64,000 nt of DNA from PALSA-243 sp963743705 (GTDB lineage: Bacteria; Acidobacteriota; Terriglobia; Bryobacterales; Bryobacteraceae). Shown in pieces: positions 1 to 10,400 of the stretch. The stretch lies in contig CAVUQS010000018.1 in NCBI GenBank assembly GCA_963743705.1, positions 116,041 to 180,040 on the forward strand. The letters are read 5' to 3'. The notes under the pieces were generated by a model. That model saw nothing but the letters and a program-made list of their open reading frames with translations, was not told where the DNA came from and did not search any database. Position 1 is the first letter of the stretch, and the number at the start of each line of letters is the position of its first letter. A program made the position numbers and the translations under genes.

Positions 1-1548
1 CAGGTCGAGCCGCATCACCTCAGGCTGTTCGGTGCGTTGCGACGTTTGGAAGATCATGAACTTGCCATCCGGGCTCCACTGCAGGCCGCCCAGATTTCCG
101 TTCGCAAGGAAGGTCACCTGCTTGGCTGCGCCGCCCGCCGCGGGAACTACAAAAACGTTGCGCAGGCCGCGCTCGGCATCGGTGGCATAAGCGATCCATT
201 TGTTGTCGGGCGCCCACGCCAGGCTGCCGCCGCCAAATCCGCCGCCAATAAATGCCGTAACCAGCAGCCTCTCCTGTTTGGAATCCATATCGATCACGCG
301 CAGCTCTTTGCGGTCGCGGATGAAGGCCAGCATCTTGCCGTCGGGCGAGAATTGCGGACTCTGATCGGGAAGCTGACCGCTGGTGAGTTGGGCTTCGGCA
401 CGCTTGACGAAGTCGAACAGGTAGACGTGCGACACGGCATCGCGCTGGCCTACATACGCCAGGTGCGTGGAATCGGGCGCCCAGGCGATCTGCGCTTCCG
501 GTCCGGGAGTGCTGGTGACGCGAAAAGCCTGCCCGCCGTCACGCGACGATGACGCGAAGACCTCGCCGTGCGCGGTGAGTGCGATCTTGCGATTGTCGGG
601 CGACACGGCGAGATCGGTGAACTGGTTGATGGAAAGATGCGAAATCTCGGGACTGGCGGCGGACCCTACCAGCGTGATGGGCAGCGCGAACGCTTCGCCC
701 GTCTTGGTGTCGAGCTGCCAGATTTTGAAGTCGCGCTCGAAGACGACAGCTTTGCCGTCGTAACCGATGGACGGCCAGAGCACGCGGCCATCGGTAAACT
801 TGGTCACCTGCTTCAGCTTGCCACCGAGCGGAAGCGTCCAGATATTCTGCGCTCCGGAGCGGTCGGACATGAAATAGAGCTGCTTGCCATCCGGCGTCCA
901 GTTGGGCCAGACATTGCGGCCGTTGAGATCTACCAGCTTTTCGTAAACCGCGGGCGATCCTTCTTTGCGCAGCCATATCTCACTCTCATCGAGATGGCTG
1001 TGGCCGTGCCGCCACCATTGTTGGTCGCCGTTGCCGCGCGCGGCGAAGGCTATGCTGACGCCATCGGGCGCGGGCGCGCCTTGAAACTCGTTGGTGAATC
1101 GGTCGGCGCTGACGGCCATCGGCGTGCCGCCTTCCACGCTCACGCGATAAATGTCGTTCTTACCTCCGACATCGTTGCCGCCGTTGGAGAAGTAAATCCA
1201 TTTGCCATCGCGCGACCACGCGTCTAGCTGATCCATGCGGTCGTCAAACGTGAGGCGCTTCAGATCGCCGCTAGAGAGCGTCAGGATGTAAATATCGCCG
1301 CCGCCGGTGCGCGTAGAGACGAACGCGAGCTTGGCGCCATCGGGCGAATATAAAGGACGCGTCTCCTCGGCGGCATGCGACACCACCAAATGCGCCTCGC
1401 CGCCCTTGGACGACACAACCCAGATATCGCCGCCGCTGACGAAGGCGATCTCCGGCCGTGTGGGGCAAAGCGCCGGCTGCCCCAGGTAAGGAACGCTGGC
1501 TGAATACGCGGCCGCTGAGAGAAACAGAATGGGCAAGAAACGACGCAT
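1..1548 (-). CDS. PD40/TolB-like beta-propeller protein, tricorn-peptidase-like (3' end outside window)
   Basis: Open without a stop for 516 codons from an ATG at 1548 to the window edge, so the C-terminus is missing. Residues 1-19 form a signal peptide (hydrophobic stretch ending Ala-Ser). The rest is a beta-propeller of PD40 blades with repeated SPDGK/APDSK-type motifs, for example YSPDGAKLAF and FSPDGKMLAF. In Acidobacteriota such propellers usually precede an S41 tricorn-type protease or an amidohydrolase domain, so an exported peptidase is the best guess, but the catalytic part is not visible. Transcribed divergently from the formylglycine-generating enzyme gene, with about 150 bp between them. 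Confidence 0.8.
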   Translation of the reverse strand, partial: MRRFLPILFLSAAAYSASVPYLGQPALCPTRPEIAFVSGGDIWVVSSKGGEAHLVVSHAAEETRPLYSPDGAKLAFVSTRTGGGDIYILTLSSGDLKRLTFDDRMDQLDAWSRDGKWIYFSNGGNDVGGKNDIYRVSVEGGTPMAVSADRFTNEFQGAPAPDGVSIAFAARGNGDQQWWRHGHSHLDESEIWLRKEGSPAVYEKLVDLNGRNVWPNWTPDGKQLYFMSDRSGAQNIWTLPLGGKLKQVTKFTDGRVLWPSIGYDGKAVVFERDFKIWQLDTKTGEAFALPITLVGSAASPEISHLSINQFTDLAVSPDNRKIALTAHGEVFASSSRDGGQAFRVTSTPGPEAQIAWAPDSTHLAYVGQRDAVSHVYLFDFVKRAEAQLTSGQLPDQSPQFSPDGKMLAFIRDRKELRVIDMDSKQERLLVTAFIGGGFGGGSLAWAPDNKWIAYATDAERGLRNVFVVPAAGGAAKQVTFLANGNLGGLQWSPDGKFMIFQTSQRTEQPEVMRLDL

Positions 1549-1699
1549 GGAGAGATTGTATCTGGAAATACGGATCGTTAAACCCGGGCCATGCTGACTA
1601 TCCGCCCAGCGCCGACCGGAAGAAGTAGGCATGAGGCAACGCGCGAACCGTTCAATTTAAAACGTCCGTCGCGGGCGTTGCCGCATCCATGTTGTTCGT

Positions 1700-2899
1700 A
1701 TGGCGAAGAAGCATCGATCCGCCGCCCCAGCTGCAAAGCCGCGAGCCGCATGGTACGCAGGTAAAGCGCTCCCGGCCGCGCTATTTGCGCTTCTGCTCGT
1801 GGGCGCAACCACGTGGGCGCTCGCTTCGCGCCATCGCCTACCGCCTCAAATGCCGGCCATGCCAGCGGTAGCCTTTGGAGCGACCATCGCCAACTCCACG
1901 CCTCCGCCGGGCGGCGCTCCTGGCGGAATGGTCTGGATTCCGGGCGGCGAATTCTCCATGGGTGCGCAGGATCCGCCGGATCACGACGACGTCGGAATGA
2001 AGGCCACGCTCGATTCGCGCCCCATTCACCGCGTCTACGTCGACGGCTTCTACATGGATAAGACCGACGTGACGAATGCGCAATTCGCGGCCTTCGTGGC
2101 GGCGACCCATTACATCACTCTGGCCGAACGTAAGCCGCGCGCCGAAGATTTCCCCGGCGCTCCTCCCGAAAATCTGGTGGCGGGCTCGGTGGTCTTTTCT
2201 CCGCCCAATCACGCGGTGCCGCTCAATAATCACCTGCAGTGGTGGGATTACGTGCATGGCGCCAACTGGCGGCATCCTACCGGCGAAGGCAGCGATATTC
2301 GCGGCAAAGACGATTATCCGGCCGTTCATATCGCTTACGAAGACGCCCTTGCCTATGCCAACTGGGACGGCAAGCGTCTGCCAACCGAAGCCGAATGGGA
2401 ATTCGCCGCGCGCGGAGGGCTCGCCGGAAAGCCATATGTGTGGGGCGATGAATTCCGCCCCGGCGGCAAGTGGATGGCGAATACGCATCAAGGACATTTT
2501 CCCGATCGCGACATCGGCGACGATGGCCACGCCGGAATCTCCGCTGTGGCGCAGTATCCCGCCAACGGCTACGGCCTGTACGACATGGCGGGCAACGTTT
2601 GGCAATGGACCAGCGATTGGTATCGGCCGGATTACTATCAGGAACTGGCAGCGGCCGGCGGCGTGACGCGCAATCCGCAAGGCCCCGGCAGTTCCTTCGA
2701 TCCGCAGGAGCCGAATCAACCCAAGAAGGTGCATCGCGGCGGATCGTTTCTTTGCACCGATCAATACTGCTCGCGCTATATCGTCGGCACGCGCGGCAAA
2801 GGCGACCCGAGCACGGGAACCAACCACCTGGGTTTCCGCTGCGTCATGACGCGCGCAGAATACGCGTCGCAACGCCCTACTCCCGGGGATCGCCCATGA
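1700..2899 (+). CDS. Formylglycine-generating enzyme (SUMF1/FGE-sulfatase family)
   Basis: 399 residues. An N-terminal membrane anchor or signal (about residues 17-36, Ala/Leu-rich) is followed by an FGE fold from about residue 70, opening with MVWIPGGEFSMG and containing the family signatures RLPTEAEWEFAARGG, YDMAGNVWQW and NHLGFRC. The two redox cysteines of true FGEs are present as C352 and C357 (GGSFLCTDQYCSR). Many bacterial FGE-fold proteins lack them, so oxidation of a sulfatase cysteine to formylglycine is plausible, probably outside the cytoplasmic membrane. No sulfatase gene lies within this window, so the substrate is not identified by context. Confidence 0.88.
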   Translation: MAKKHRSAAPAAKPRAAWYAGKALPAALFALLLVGATTWALASRHRLPPQMPAMPAVAFGATIANSTPPPGGAPGGMVWIPGGEFSMGAQDPPDHDDVGMKATLDSRPIHRVYVDGFYMDKTDVTNAQFAAFVAATHYITLAERKPRAEDFPGAPPENLVAGSVVFSPPNHAVPLNNHLQWWDYVHGANWRHPTGEGSDIRGKDDYPAVHIAYEDALAYANWDGKRLPTEAEWEFAARGGLAGKPYVWGDEFRPGGKWMANTHQGHFPDRDIGDDGHAGISAVAQYPANGYGLYDMAGNVWQWTSDWYRPDYYQELAAAGGVTRNPQGPGSSFDPQEPNQPKKVHRGGSFLCTDQYCSRYIVGTRGKGDPSTGTNHLGFRCVMTRAEYASQRPTPGDRP

Positions 2900-3092
2900 C
2901 CCACCGATAATAAGGATTGCCGCAGGCCGTGTTCAACGCCACCACGGCGCCCATGTCCCCGCGCACGCCGGTGCGGCCCGCGATTAACAGCAAGGCAGCC
3001 GGAAAGCTGCTCCGATACCGTTAGGATCGCCCAGATGGATCAAGCTAACCTGTAACTCTACGCGCAGTATAATGGCGCGCAAGGGAGGTTCA

Positions 3093-4910
3093 GTGAGGAT
3101 TCGAGACGCGAGATCCGCTATCGGCATGAGCGCCGCGTTGGTGTTATCGCTTGCGGCATGGGCGGATACCTATCCCCGGCAGGCAGCCATCAAGATCACG
3201 CACTACACCTTCGACATCGGCCTGAACGACGCCAACAACGAGTTCGTCGTGCAGGACACGGTTGCCGTGCAATTCATGGCTCCTGGCATAACGAGCGTCG
3301 ATCTGGATTTGTGCAACTTCAGCGCGCAGCCGCGCAAGGCGCAAAATGCGAGCGGCTTTCCCGACCCTTGCGCGGAACCATCGGGAGGCCGCGGCGGTAA
3401 CACCGCGACGCCAACAGGCGGCAAGGGAATGAACGTGACCGCGGTGACCTCGGGCGGAGCGGCCCTCTCCTTTCGTCATGAGAATGACCGCCTGCATGTC
3501 AATCTGCCGCACGCGTTCCAGGCGGGCGACCACTACGAATTCACGGTAAGTTACCACGGTACGCCGGCTACTGGAATATTAGTCGGCAATAATAAGTACG
3601 GCGACCGAAGTTACTTTTCGAATCCATGGCCGCACAAGGCGCGTAACTATCTGGCGGTAGTGGATCACCCGTCGGCGAAGGCCCCGGAAACGACAATCGT
3701 CACCGCGCCGCGCGTTTATCAGGTCATCTCCAACGGCCGCCTGATGGAGCAGACCGATCTGCCCAACTCGCTGCGCCGGACGGTTTGGAAGGAATCGAGC
3801 CCCATCTGCACGTGCCTGATGTCGTTGGGCGTGGCGCCATTTGCGGTGGATCATTTGGGCGAATATCACGGGATTGCACTTTCTTCCTGGGTCTATCCGC
3901 AAGAAAGAGACGTCAGCTTCCAGGGATTCGCCGCCCATACGCAGCCGATTTTGGAATTTTATATCGACCACATCGGACCTTTCTCCTACGAGAAATTGGG
4001 GCAGGTGGAGGCCAACGGCATCAGCGGTGGCATGGAGCTCGCGTCTTCCATTTTCTACGGTTACGGCGCTACCGGACCTGGCCGCCAATTGATCGCCCAT
4101 GAGATGGCGCATCAATGGTTCGGCGATTCGGCCGCGGAGAAAGACTGGGACGACGTGTGGCTGAGCGAAGGATTCGCGACTTACTTCGCCCTTCTCTATC
4201 AGGAATTCCAGGATGGCCACGACGCCTTTCTTGACGGCGTCAAGCGCAGTAAGACACAGGCGATTAATTATGCCCTGGCCCACCCCGATTCGACCATCGT
4301 GCACAACAACCTCGCCGACTTCAGCAAGGTGATCGCCAACAACGCCCAGATTTATCAGGGCGGCGCGCAAACGCTGCAGAATATCCGCGGCGTGGTGGGC
4401 ACTGAGAATTTTTGGGCCGGCATTCGTTTGTATTACACGCGGTTCCAGAACAGCAACGCCAACACCGACGATTTTCGCCACGCCATGGAAGACGCTTGCA
4501 AAAGTGCGGGCGAGAAGTGCCCCGCAGCGGGCAAAGATCTCGCGTGGCTCTTTCACGAACTGTTGAACCGCGGCGGCGTGCTCCAGGTGCACGGAGACTG
4601 GCGCTACGACGCTGCCGCCAAGCAGGTTGAAGTGACGCTCGATCAGACCCAGACCTCGGGCCTTTATCGCATGCCGCTCGAAGTGGCAATCACAGCGCTG
4701 GCAATTCCGGCCGTGGGCGGACGCGCCGGCCGCGCCGGCGCGCCCGCAGCCACGCCGCCCCGGCCTGAGCCAGTGCAGCATACTCAAATAGTGGAGCTGA
4801 CCCAGCAGCATCAGGTTTTCACGTTTCCGGCGGAGACCGAGCCAATCGGCGTGGCGCTCGATCCCAACGGATGGGTGATGATGCAGGCGACTTTTGACAA
4901 AAAGCATTAA
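3093..4910 (+). CDS. Secreted M1-family zinc aminopeptidase
   Basis: About 605 residues. I start at the GTG of 3093 because AGGGAGG lies just upstream; an in-frame ATG at 3072 lacks such a site and would add seven residues. A signal peptide (SAALVLSLAAWA) is followed by the M1 beta-saddle and then the catalytic domain: a GGMEL exopeptidase motif (variant of GAMEN), the zinc site HEMAH near residues 336-340, and the third ligand in LSEGF 19 residues later. A low-complexity Ala/Pro/Gly stretch (AGRAGAPAATPPRPEP) lies in the C-terminal part. It should remove N-terminal residues from peptides in the periplasm or outside. The stop lies 4 bp before the next gene, so co-transcription is likely. Confidence 0.88.
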   Translation: MRIRDARSAIGMSAALVLSLAAWADTYPRQAAIKITHYTFDIGLNDANNEFVVQDTVAVQFMAPGITSVDLDLCNFSAQPRKAQNASGFPDPCAEPSGGRGGNTATPTGGKGMNVTAVTSGGAALSFRHENDRLHVNLPHAFQAGDHYEFTVSYHGTPATGILVGNNKYGDRSYFSNPWPHKARNYLAVVDHPSAKAPETTIVTAPRVYQVISNGRLMEQTDLPNSLRRTVWKESSPICTCLMSLGVAPFAVDHLGEYHGIALSSWVYPQERDVSFQGFAAHTQPILEFYIDHIGPFSYEKLGQVEANGISGGMELASSIFYGYGATGPGRQLIAHEMAHQWFGDSAAEKDWDDVWLSEGFATYFALLYQEFQDGHDAFLDGVKRSKTQAINYALAHPDSTIVHNNLADFSKVIANNAQIYQGGAQTLQNIRGVVGTENFWAGIRLYYTRFQNSNANTDDFRHAMEDACKSAGEKCPAAGKDLAWLFHELLNRGGVLQVHGDWRYDAAAKQVEVTLDQTQTSGLYRMPLEVAITALAIPAVGGRAGRAGAPAATPPRPEPVQHTQIVELTQQHQVFTFPAETEPIGVALDPNGWVMMQATFDKKH

Positions 4911-4914
4911 TCTT

Positions 4915-7269
4915 ATGGCCAACAAAGTACCCCGCAGAAGCTTTTTACGGATCGCGCAAGCCGCAGGCCTCGCATCTTACTCGGCGCAGGCGCAGACGCC
5001 TTCGAAAGCAGCCACCAAAGCTCCGCGCAAAGCTTCCGACGTCGTCATCTCTAGCGCCGCCTATACGCCTGTTCCGGATTACCCGATCCAGCCCAAGCGC
5101 TATTCGGAAGTAACGATCAAGGACGCCTTCTGGAAGCCAAAGATTGCCACCAACGCGGAAGTCACGATTCCGTTTGAGGTGAAGAAGCTGTCGGAATCGG
5201 GATCGGGCCGTGGCTTTGGCGGAGGCGTGCTAGAAGCATCGATCCTCTCGCTGAAGACGCATCCCGATCCGCAACTACAGGCCAAGGTCGATGCGCGCAT
5301 TCAGGCCATGAAACAATCTTCCGGCGCGGGTAACGGCGGCTTCGAAATCGCGGCCACTTACTACGCCGTCACCGGGAAACGTGATCTGCTGGACAACGCC
5401 ATCAAAACCGCCGACGCCCTCTACAACAACTTTAAGCAGCATCGCCCTCCGTTTTCGGGCGGCGAGCGCGACGCCATCAACTGTGTGCAGCTATATCGCA
5501 CGACGCACGATAAAAAGCATCTCGATCTGGCGAAGCAGTACCTCGATATCCGCGGGCTCGAAGATTCGGTCAATCGCAGCCGGCACAACCAGTCGTATAT
5601 GCCGGTGTTGGAGCAAAGCGAAGCCGTCGGCCATGCCGTGAATTGCGCCTCGCTGATGGTGTCGTTGGTCGATGTGGGCGTGCTGACCGGTCTCAAGGAA
5701 TATTTCGATGCCGGCTCGCGCATGTGGCAGGATGCCGTGAGCAAGAAGATGTACGTCACGGGCGGCATCGGATCTACCGGCAACGAAGGCTTCGGTCAGG
5801 CTTATTCGCTGCCGAACATCTCTGCCTATTCCGAAACCTGCGCAGTGTTGATGTTCATCACGCTGAATCACCGCTTATTTCTGGCTACCGGGGATAGTAA
5901 GTACATCGATGTCATGGAGCGCGGCATGTATAACAATGCCATCGATGGCGTCTCGGCGGCCGGTAATCGCTTCTTCTACGTAAACCGGCTGGCCAGCGCC
6001 GGCGATGGGCGCGACAACCGTTGGGAGCGCGCTTCGCTCGAATGCTGCCCGCCCAATCTGGTGCGGTTTCTGGCGTCCATGCCCGGCTTCATCTACGCGC
6101 AGGACAAGCGCGGGGCGATCTACGTCAACCTTTATGTTTCCGGCGAGGCCGCGTTCCAGGTCAATGACAAGGAAGTCTCGCTGGCGGTAGATAGCGAAAT
6201 GCCCTGGGGCGGTAAATCTAAAATCACGGTATCGGCGAAAGACGACGTCAAAGGGACAATCCGATTCCGCATTCCGGGCTGGGCGCGTAATCAGCCGGCG
6301 CCCGGCGGTCTTTATTCTTATCTTGATAAGGCCGAGGGACAAACCAAGGCGTCGATTAACAGTAAATCCGTACCTGCGACGGTTGATAAATCGGGTTATC
6401 TTTCCATCGATCGTACCTGGAAGAATGGCGATTCGGTAGAACTCGAGTTTCCTTTCGAAGTAAGAAGAGTAATTGCCGGTTCGAGCGTCAAAGAAGACCG
6501 GAACCGGATAGCCATCGAACGAGGACCCATCGTTTATTGCGCTGAGTGGCCCGATGTGGAAGGCGGCCGCGCATTGACGTTGCTGGTCGATGCCAAAGCC
6601 GATTTCAAGCCGGGGCCGGATCCGGACCTCTTCGGCGGCGCCACCGTCATCCACACCGAAGCCAGGAACATCGCCAACCCGTCGGGGCCGGCGAAGCCCG
6701 TAGAGCTGATCCCCTACCACCTGTGGGCGAACCGCGGGGCCGGGGAGATGAGCGTCTGGCTGTCGAAGGGTGGCTATGAGATCGGCGACGTCGGACCAGC
6801 GGGCGGATTGATCTTCTACGAGAATCCGAATCACCCCACCGACGGGTGGCGCTATTTGGAAGCCGCTCCGTTCGACCAGAGCGCCGGCGCGAAGTGGGGG
6901 TGCTTCCGCACGCCCATCACGGGCGCGCGCGGAACCGCGGTCGGGACCGGCAAACAAAACACACAAGACATGTTAACTGCGTGTCAAGATGCGGACACCG
7001 CCGCGCGGTTATGCGTTAACTTCGCGTTAAACGGCGTAAGTGGATGGTTCCTCCCTTCGCGAGACGAGTTAGCGCTGATGTACCGTAACTTGAAGGTGAC
7101 TGGCGCCGGTGTTTTCCTGGATGGCGGCGCCGCCGACAACTTCAATTACTGGACCTCCTCACAACAAACGACCGACATGGCGTCTCATATCGACTTCGCC
7201 GACTCCGGCCGTCAACACTCCGACGACAAAGACTTTCCCCGGCGTGTCCGGGCGATTCGCTCTTTTTAG
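4915..7269 (+). CDS. GH127-family beta-L-arabinofuranosidase fused to an Lcl/DUF1566-like domain
   Basis: 784 residues from ATG 4915; an in-frame TTG at 4894 is a weaker start inside the previous gene. An RRSFLR twin-arginine-like motif begins the signal. Residues ~60-610 are a GH127 (formerly DUF1680) alpha/alpha toroid. The zinc and nucleophile set is complete: E307 and C309 in YSETCA, and C377-C378 in LECCPP. Residues ~618-784 form a separate domain starting GDVGPAGGLIFYENP, with a WFLPSRDELALMYRNL motif, typical of Lcl/DUF1566 domains found in surface proteins. I do not know this pairing as a standard architecture. The C-terminal part uses TTA leucine codons more often than the neighbouring genes, a hint that the domain was acquired separately. 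Confidence 0.88.
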   Translation: MANKVPRRSFLRIAQAAGLASYSAQAQTPSKAATKAPRKASDVVISSAAYTPVPDYPIQPKRYSEVTIKDAFWKPKIATNAEVTIPFEVKKLSESGSGRGFGGGVLEASILSLKTHPDPQLQAKVDARIQAMKQSSGAGNGGFEIAATYYAVTGKRDLLDNAIKTADALYNNFKQHRPPFSGGERDAINCVQLYRTTHDKKHLDLAKQYLDIRGLEDSVNRSRHNQSYMPVLEQSEAVGHAVNCASLMVSLVDVGVLTGLKEYFDAGSRMWQDAVSKKMYVTGGIGSTGNEGFGQAYSLPNISAYSETCAVLMFITLNHRLFLATGDSKYIDVMERGMYNNAIDGVSAAGNRFFYVNRLASAGDGRDNRWERASLECCPPNLVRFLASMPGFIYAQDKRGAIYVNLYVSGEAAFQVNDKEVSLAVDSEMPWGGKSKITVSAKDDVKGTIRFRIPGWARNQPAPGGLYSYLDKAEGQTKASINSKSVPATVDKSGYLSIDRTWKNGDSVELEFPFEVRRVIAGSSVKEDRNRIAIERGPIVYCAEWPDVEGGRALTLLVDAKADFKPGPDPDLFGGATVIHTEARNIANPSGPAKPVELIPYHLWANRGAGEMSVWLSKGGYEIGDVGPAGGLIFYENPNHPTDGWRYLEAAPFDQSAGAKWGCFRTPITGARGTAVGTGKQNTQDMLTACQDADTAARLCVNFALNGVSGWFLPSRDELALMYRNLKVTGAGVFLDGGAADNFNYWTSSQQTTDMASHIDFADSGRQHSDDKDFPRRVRAIRSF

Positions 7270-7279
7270 TCAAAAACTA

Positions 7280-7308
7280 GTGACAGCCGCGCGCTGCGAC
7301 GTTATAAT
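7280..7308 (+). promoter_or_regulatory. Sigma70-like promoter ahead of the TonB receptor gene
   Basis: GTGACA at 7280-7285 and a perfect TATAAT at 7303-7308 are separated by exactly 17 bp. The pair lies just after the GH127 stop codon and 109 bp before the receptor start, leaving an untranslated leader of about 100 nt. Confidence 0.6.
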
Positions 7309-7417
7309 CGGTTACCAAAACGGGGATCCCGAGTCCAAATAGGTTGGACCCGGGTACTTTGCGAAAACTTCGCGAATCGCTTCGTCGCCGGTTCGTTCAG
7401 AGCTTGGAGGAGGCATT

Positions 7418-10400
7418 ATGCGCAGGTTGTCGGTGTTCGCGAGCATTTCCGTTTTGGCATGCTCGTTCTCAGTGGCGGCGTTCGCTCAAAGAGCGACCGG
7501 TGAAATCCACGGCACGGTTTTCGATCCCAGTCAAACCGTGGTGCCGAAGGCGCAGATCTCTGTCACAGATACTGCGACCGGCATAACTAAGACCGCCGTT
7601 TCGGGGTCCGATGGATCTTATCTTGTTCCCAGCCTGCTCGACGGAACTTACTCCATCACAGTAACTGCGCCCGGCTTTCAGAAGTCGGTTTATTCCGATG
7701 TTGTGGTAGACGCCGGCCGCATCACCGATTTGCCTCTCTCGCTCAAACTGGGCACGGTGAATGAGACGGTGGAAGTGGCCGCGGCCGCGGCTCCGCTCGA
7801 AACGACCTCCAACCAGGTGGCGACTACGGTCCGCAACGACGCCATCATGGATCTCCCGCTGGCGGCGCGCGACACGCTGACCTTCGCTTCGCTCTCGGCC
7901 GGCTACGCCAACGGCACGTTCAACGGCCTTTTCCAAGCGGCTCTCAACATCAGCCTGGATGGCGCCAACGTCAACGATAACCGCAACAAGAGCGGCAGCG
8001 GATTTCTCTCGCTGGTGCCTCTGCGCGTGGACGCGGTGGACGAAGTCACCATCACCACCTCCGGGTTGGAAGCGGACGCCGGCGCGGGTGGGGCGATGAC
8101 CATTCAGTTCACCACCAAGCGCGGCACCAGCAAATATCACGGCAGCCTCTTCGAGCAATTCCAAAATGACGATCTGAACGCCAACAACTTCTTTAACAAC
8201 GCGCGTGGCCTGCCGATTTCCAAGGTTCGCGCCAACGATTTCGGCGGCGATCTGGGCGGACCGCTCAATCTGCCGTTTGTGAATGCTTTGAAGCATAAGC
8301 TTTTCTTCTTCGTCAATTTTGAAGCTGCGCCGCGTCCCGGTTCGGCCAACGCCAGCACCACACTGCTCACGTCCGAAGCGCAAAGCGGCATCTTCCGTTA
8401 CGCCGGAACCGATGGCCAGCAACACACCGTCAATGTGCTGGCGCTAGCGGGCTCCAGCGGTTACCAGAGCGCCATCGATCCCACGGTTGCGGCCACGCTC
8501 AAAGACATCAACGCCACCACGGCGCGCGGAACCCTGCTTCCGAGCAGCAGCAACTTCTACCAACAGTCGCTGAACTGGAAGATCGCCACCGGTTCGCTCG
8601 ATCTCTACCCCACCGCCCGACTCGATTACCAGATCACCAGCAACGTGGCCTGGCACATCGCATGGAATCTGCAGCACGAACACATCAATCCCACCGGCTC
8701 CACTTATCCCGGAGCTCCGGGACAGGCCGGCGAAAGTAAGTTCACCCACTACGCTCTCTCGAACGGCGTGGACTGGAGCATCAAGCCGACCCTGTTCAAC
8801 TCCTTCAAGCTGGGCATTCAGAGCAGCGTGAACGGCACCAACATCGGCAATTCGGTGCATCAATGGGCCGCGCAGGGCGACAAGATCATCAACTTCGGCA
8901 GCGGCGTCGGCCCGTTCATCCCGAACGCCGTTCCGGAAATTACCGATAGCCCGGCATACACCATCTCCGACGACCTCAGTTGGGTCAAAGGCCGCCATAC
9001 CCTGAAATTCGGCGGCAGCGGCATTTACACGCGCTTCTACGACAGCCAGTATTATCAGAATTCCGGCATTCTGAATTACACGCTGGGCATTGCCAGCAAC
9101 GACCCCATCAATTCCGTCTTTACCGCGGCCAACATACCATTCATCAACAGCTCGGACGTGGCCACCGCGGCGCAGCTCTATGCCACTCTGACCGGCCGGC
9201 TCAGCAGCATCGGCGGCTATAACAACATCGATGAGACGACGCGCCAGTTCCAGAAGTACGCGCCACTGACTTACCGCGAGAACTACGCTTCGTGGGGTCT
9301 CTATTTCCAGGATTCTCTCCGCGTCAATCCGCACCTCACCTTGAATTACGGCCTGCGCTGGCAATTCACCGGCGTGATGACCAACACGAACAACACGTTC
9401 ATGTCGCCCACCTTGGGGGATATCCTGGCGCCATCTTATGCCGATTTTCAGCCGGGCGTGCTGCAGCAAAACTATGTGCCCTCCATCGGCCAGCGTTCCG
9501 TCACTTATTCGCCCGACCACATCAACCCGTCGCCCAACATCGGATTCGCGTGGAATCCCGATGGCGGCGAAGGTCTCTTAGGTAGGTTGATCGGCCACAA
9601 CCGCACCGTGATCCGCGCCAGTTACAGCATCAATTTCTTCGACGAAGGCCTGAACGACTATTACTGGGTCAACACCAACGCCGGCAACTGGCAGCAGATT
9701 TCCGCCGGCAGCGGCGCTCAGTTCACGGCCGGCGCGTTGAACCTGCAATCGCCCGATCCCACTTTCCTCGTCGCGCCAACGGCGTTCACTCCGCCGTTCA
9801 CCGAAGGGCAGTTCGCGTTTCAGAATTACAACGTCGGAACCACCAAGGGACAGTCCAACGGGTCCGGCCTGCCCGAAATGAAGAATCCCTACGTGCAGCA
9901 ATGGACCATCGGCATCCAGCGGGAAATCACGCGCAGCACGGTCGTCGAAGTCCGGTATGTGGGCAACAAGACGACGCATAAGTGGCACCTCTACGGCGTG
10001 CAGGAAGACAACGTTTTCGAGAACGGCTTCCTCAAGGAATTCCAAAACGCGCAGAACAATCTCGCGATCAATGTGGCCAACGGCGTGAACAGTTTCCAGA
10101 ACCGCGGCCTTCCCGGGCAGGTCGCCCTCCCGATTTTCGAAAACGCCTTCGGCGCGCGCGGAACACAGCCTGCTCTCGCCAGCAGCCAAGGCTTCACCAG
10201 CAACACGTTCATCAACGATCTCAACCTCGGCATCGCCGGTACCGCCGCCTCCACGCTGGCCGGACCCGGCAGTCCCACTTACTATTGCCGTCTGGTGGGC
10301 AGCAACTTCAACCCCTGCGTGCAATACGGCTACAACACGCCCGGCCCTTACCCGATCAACTTCTTCGTGCCAAACCCGTACGTCGGCGATCTTACGGTGA

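Noticed and set aside
2878..3020. Short minus-strand frame between the FGE and M1 genes
   Set aside because: Hydrophobic start and plausible residues, but no start codon, no family and overlap with the FGE 3' end.
3579..4925. 448-codon minus-strand frame
   Set aside because: Antisense of the M1 peptidase, whose zinc site and family motifs are clear.
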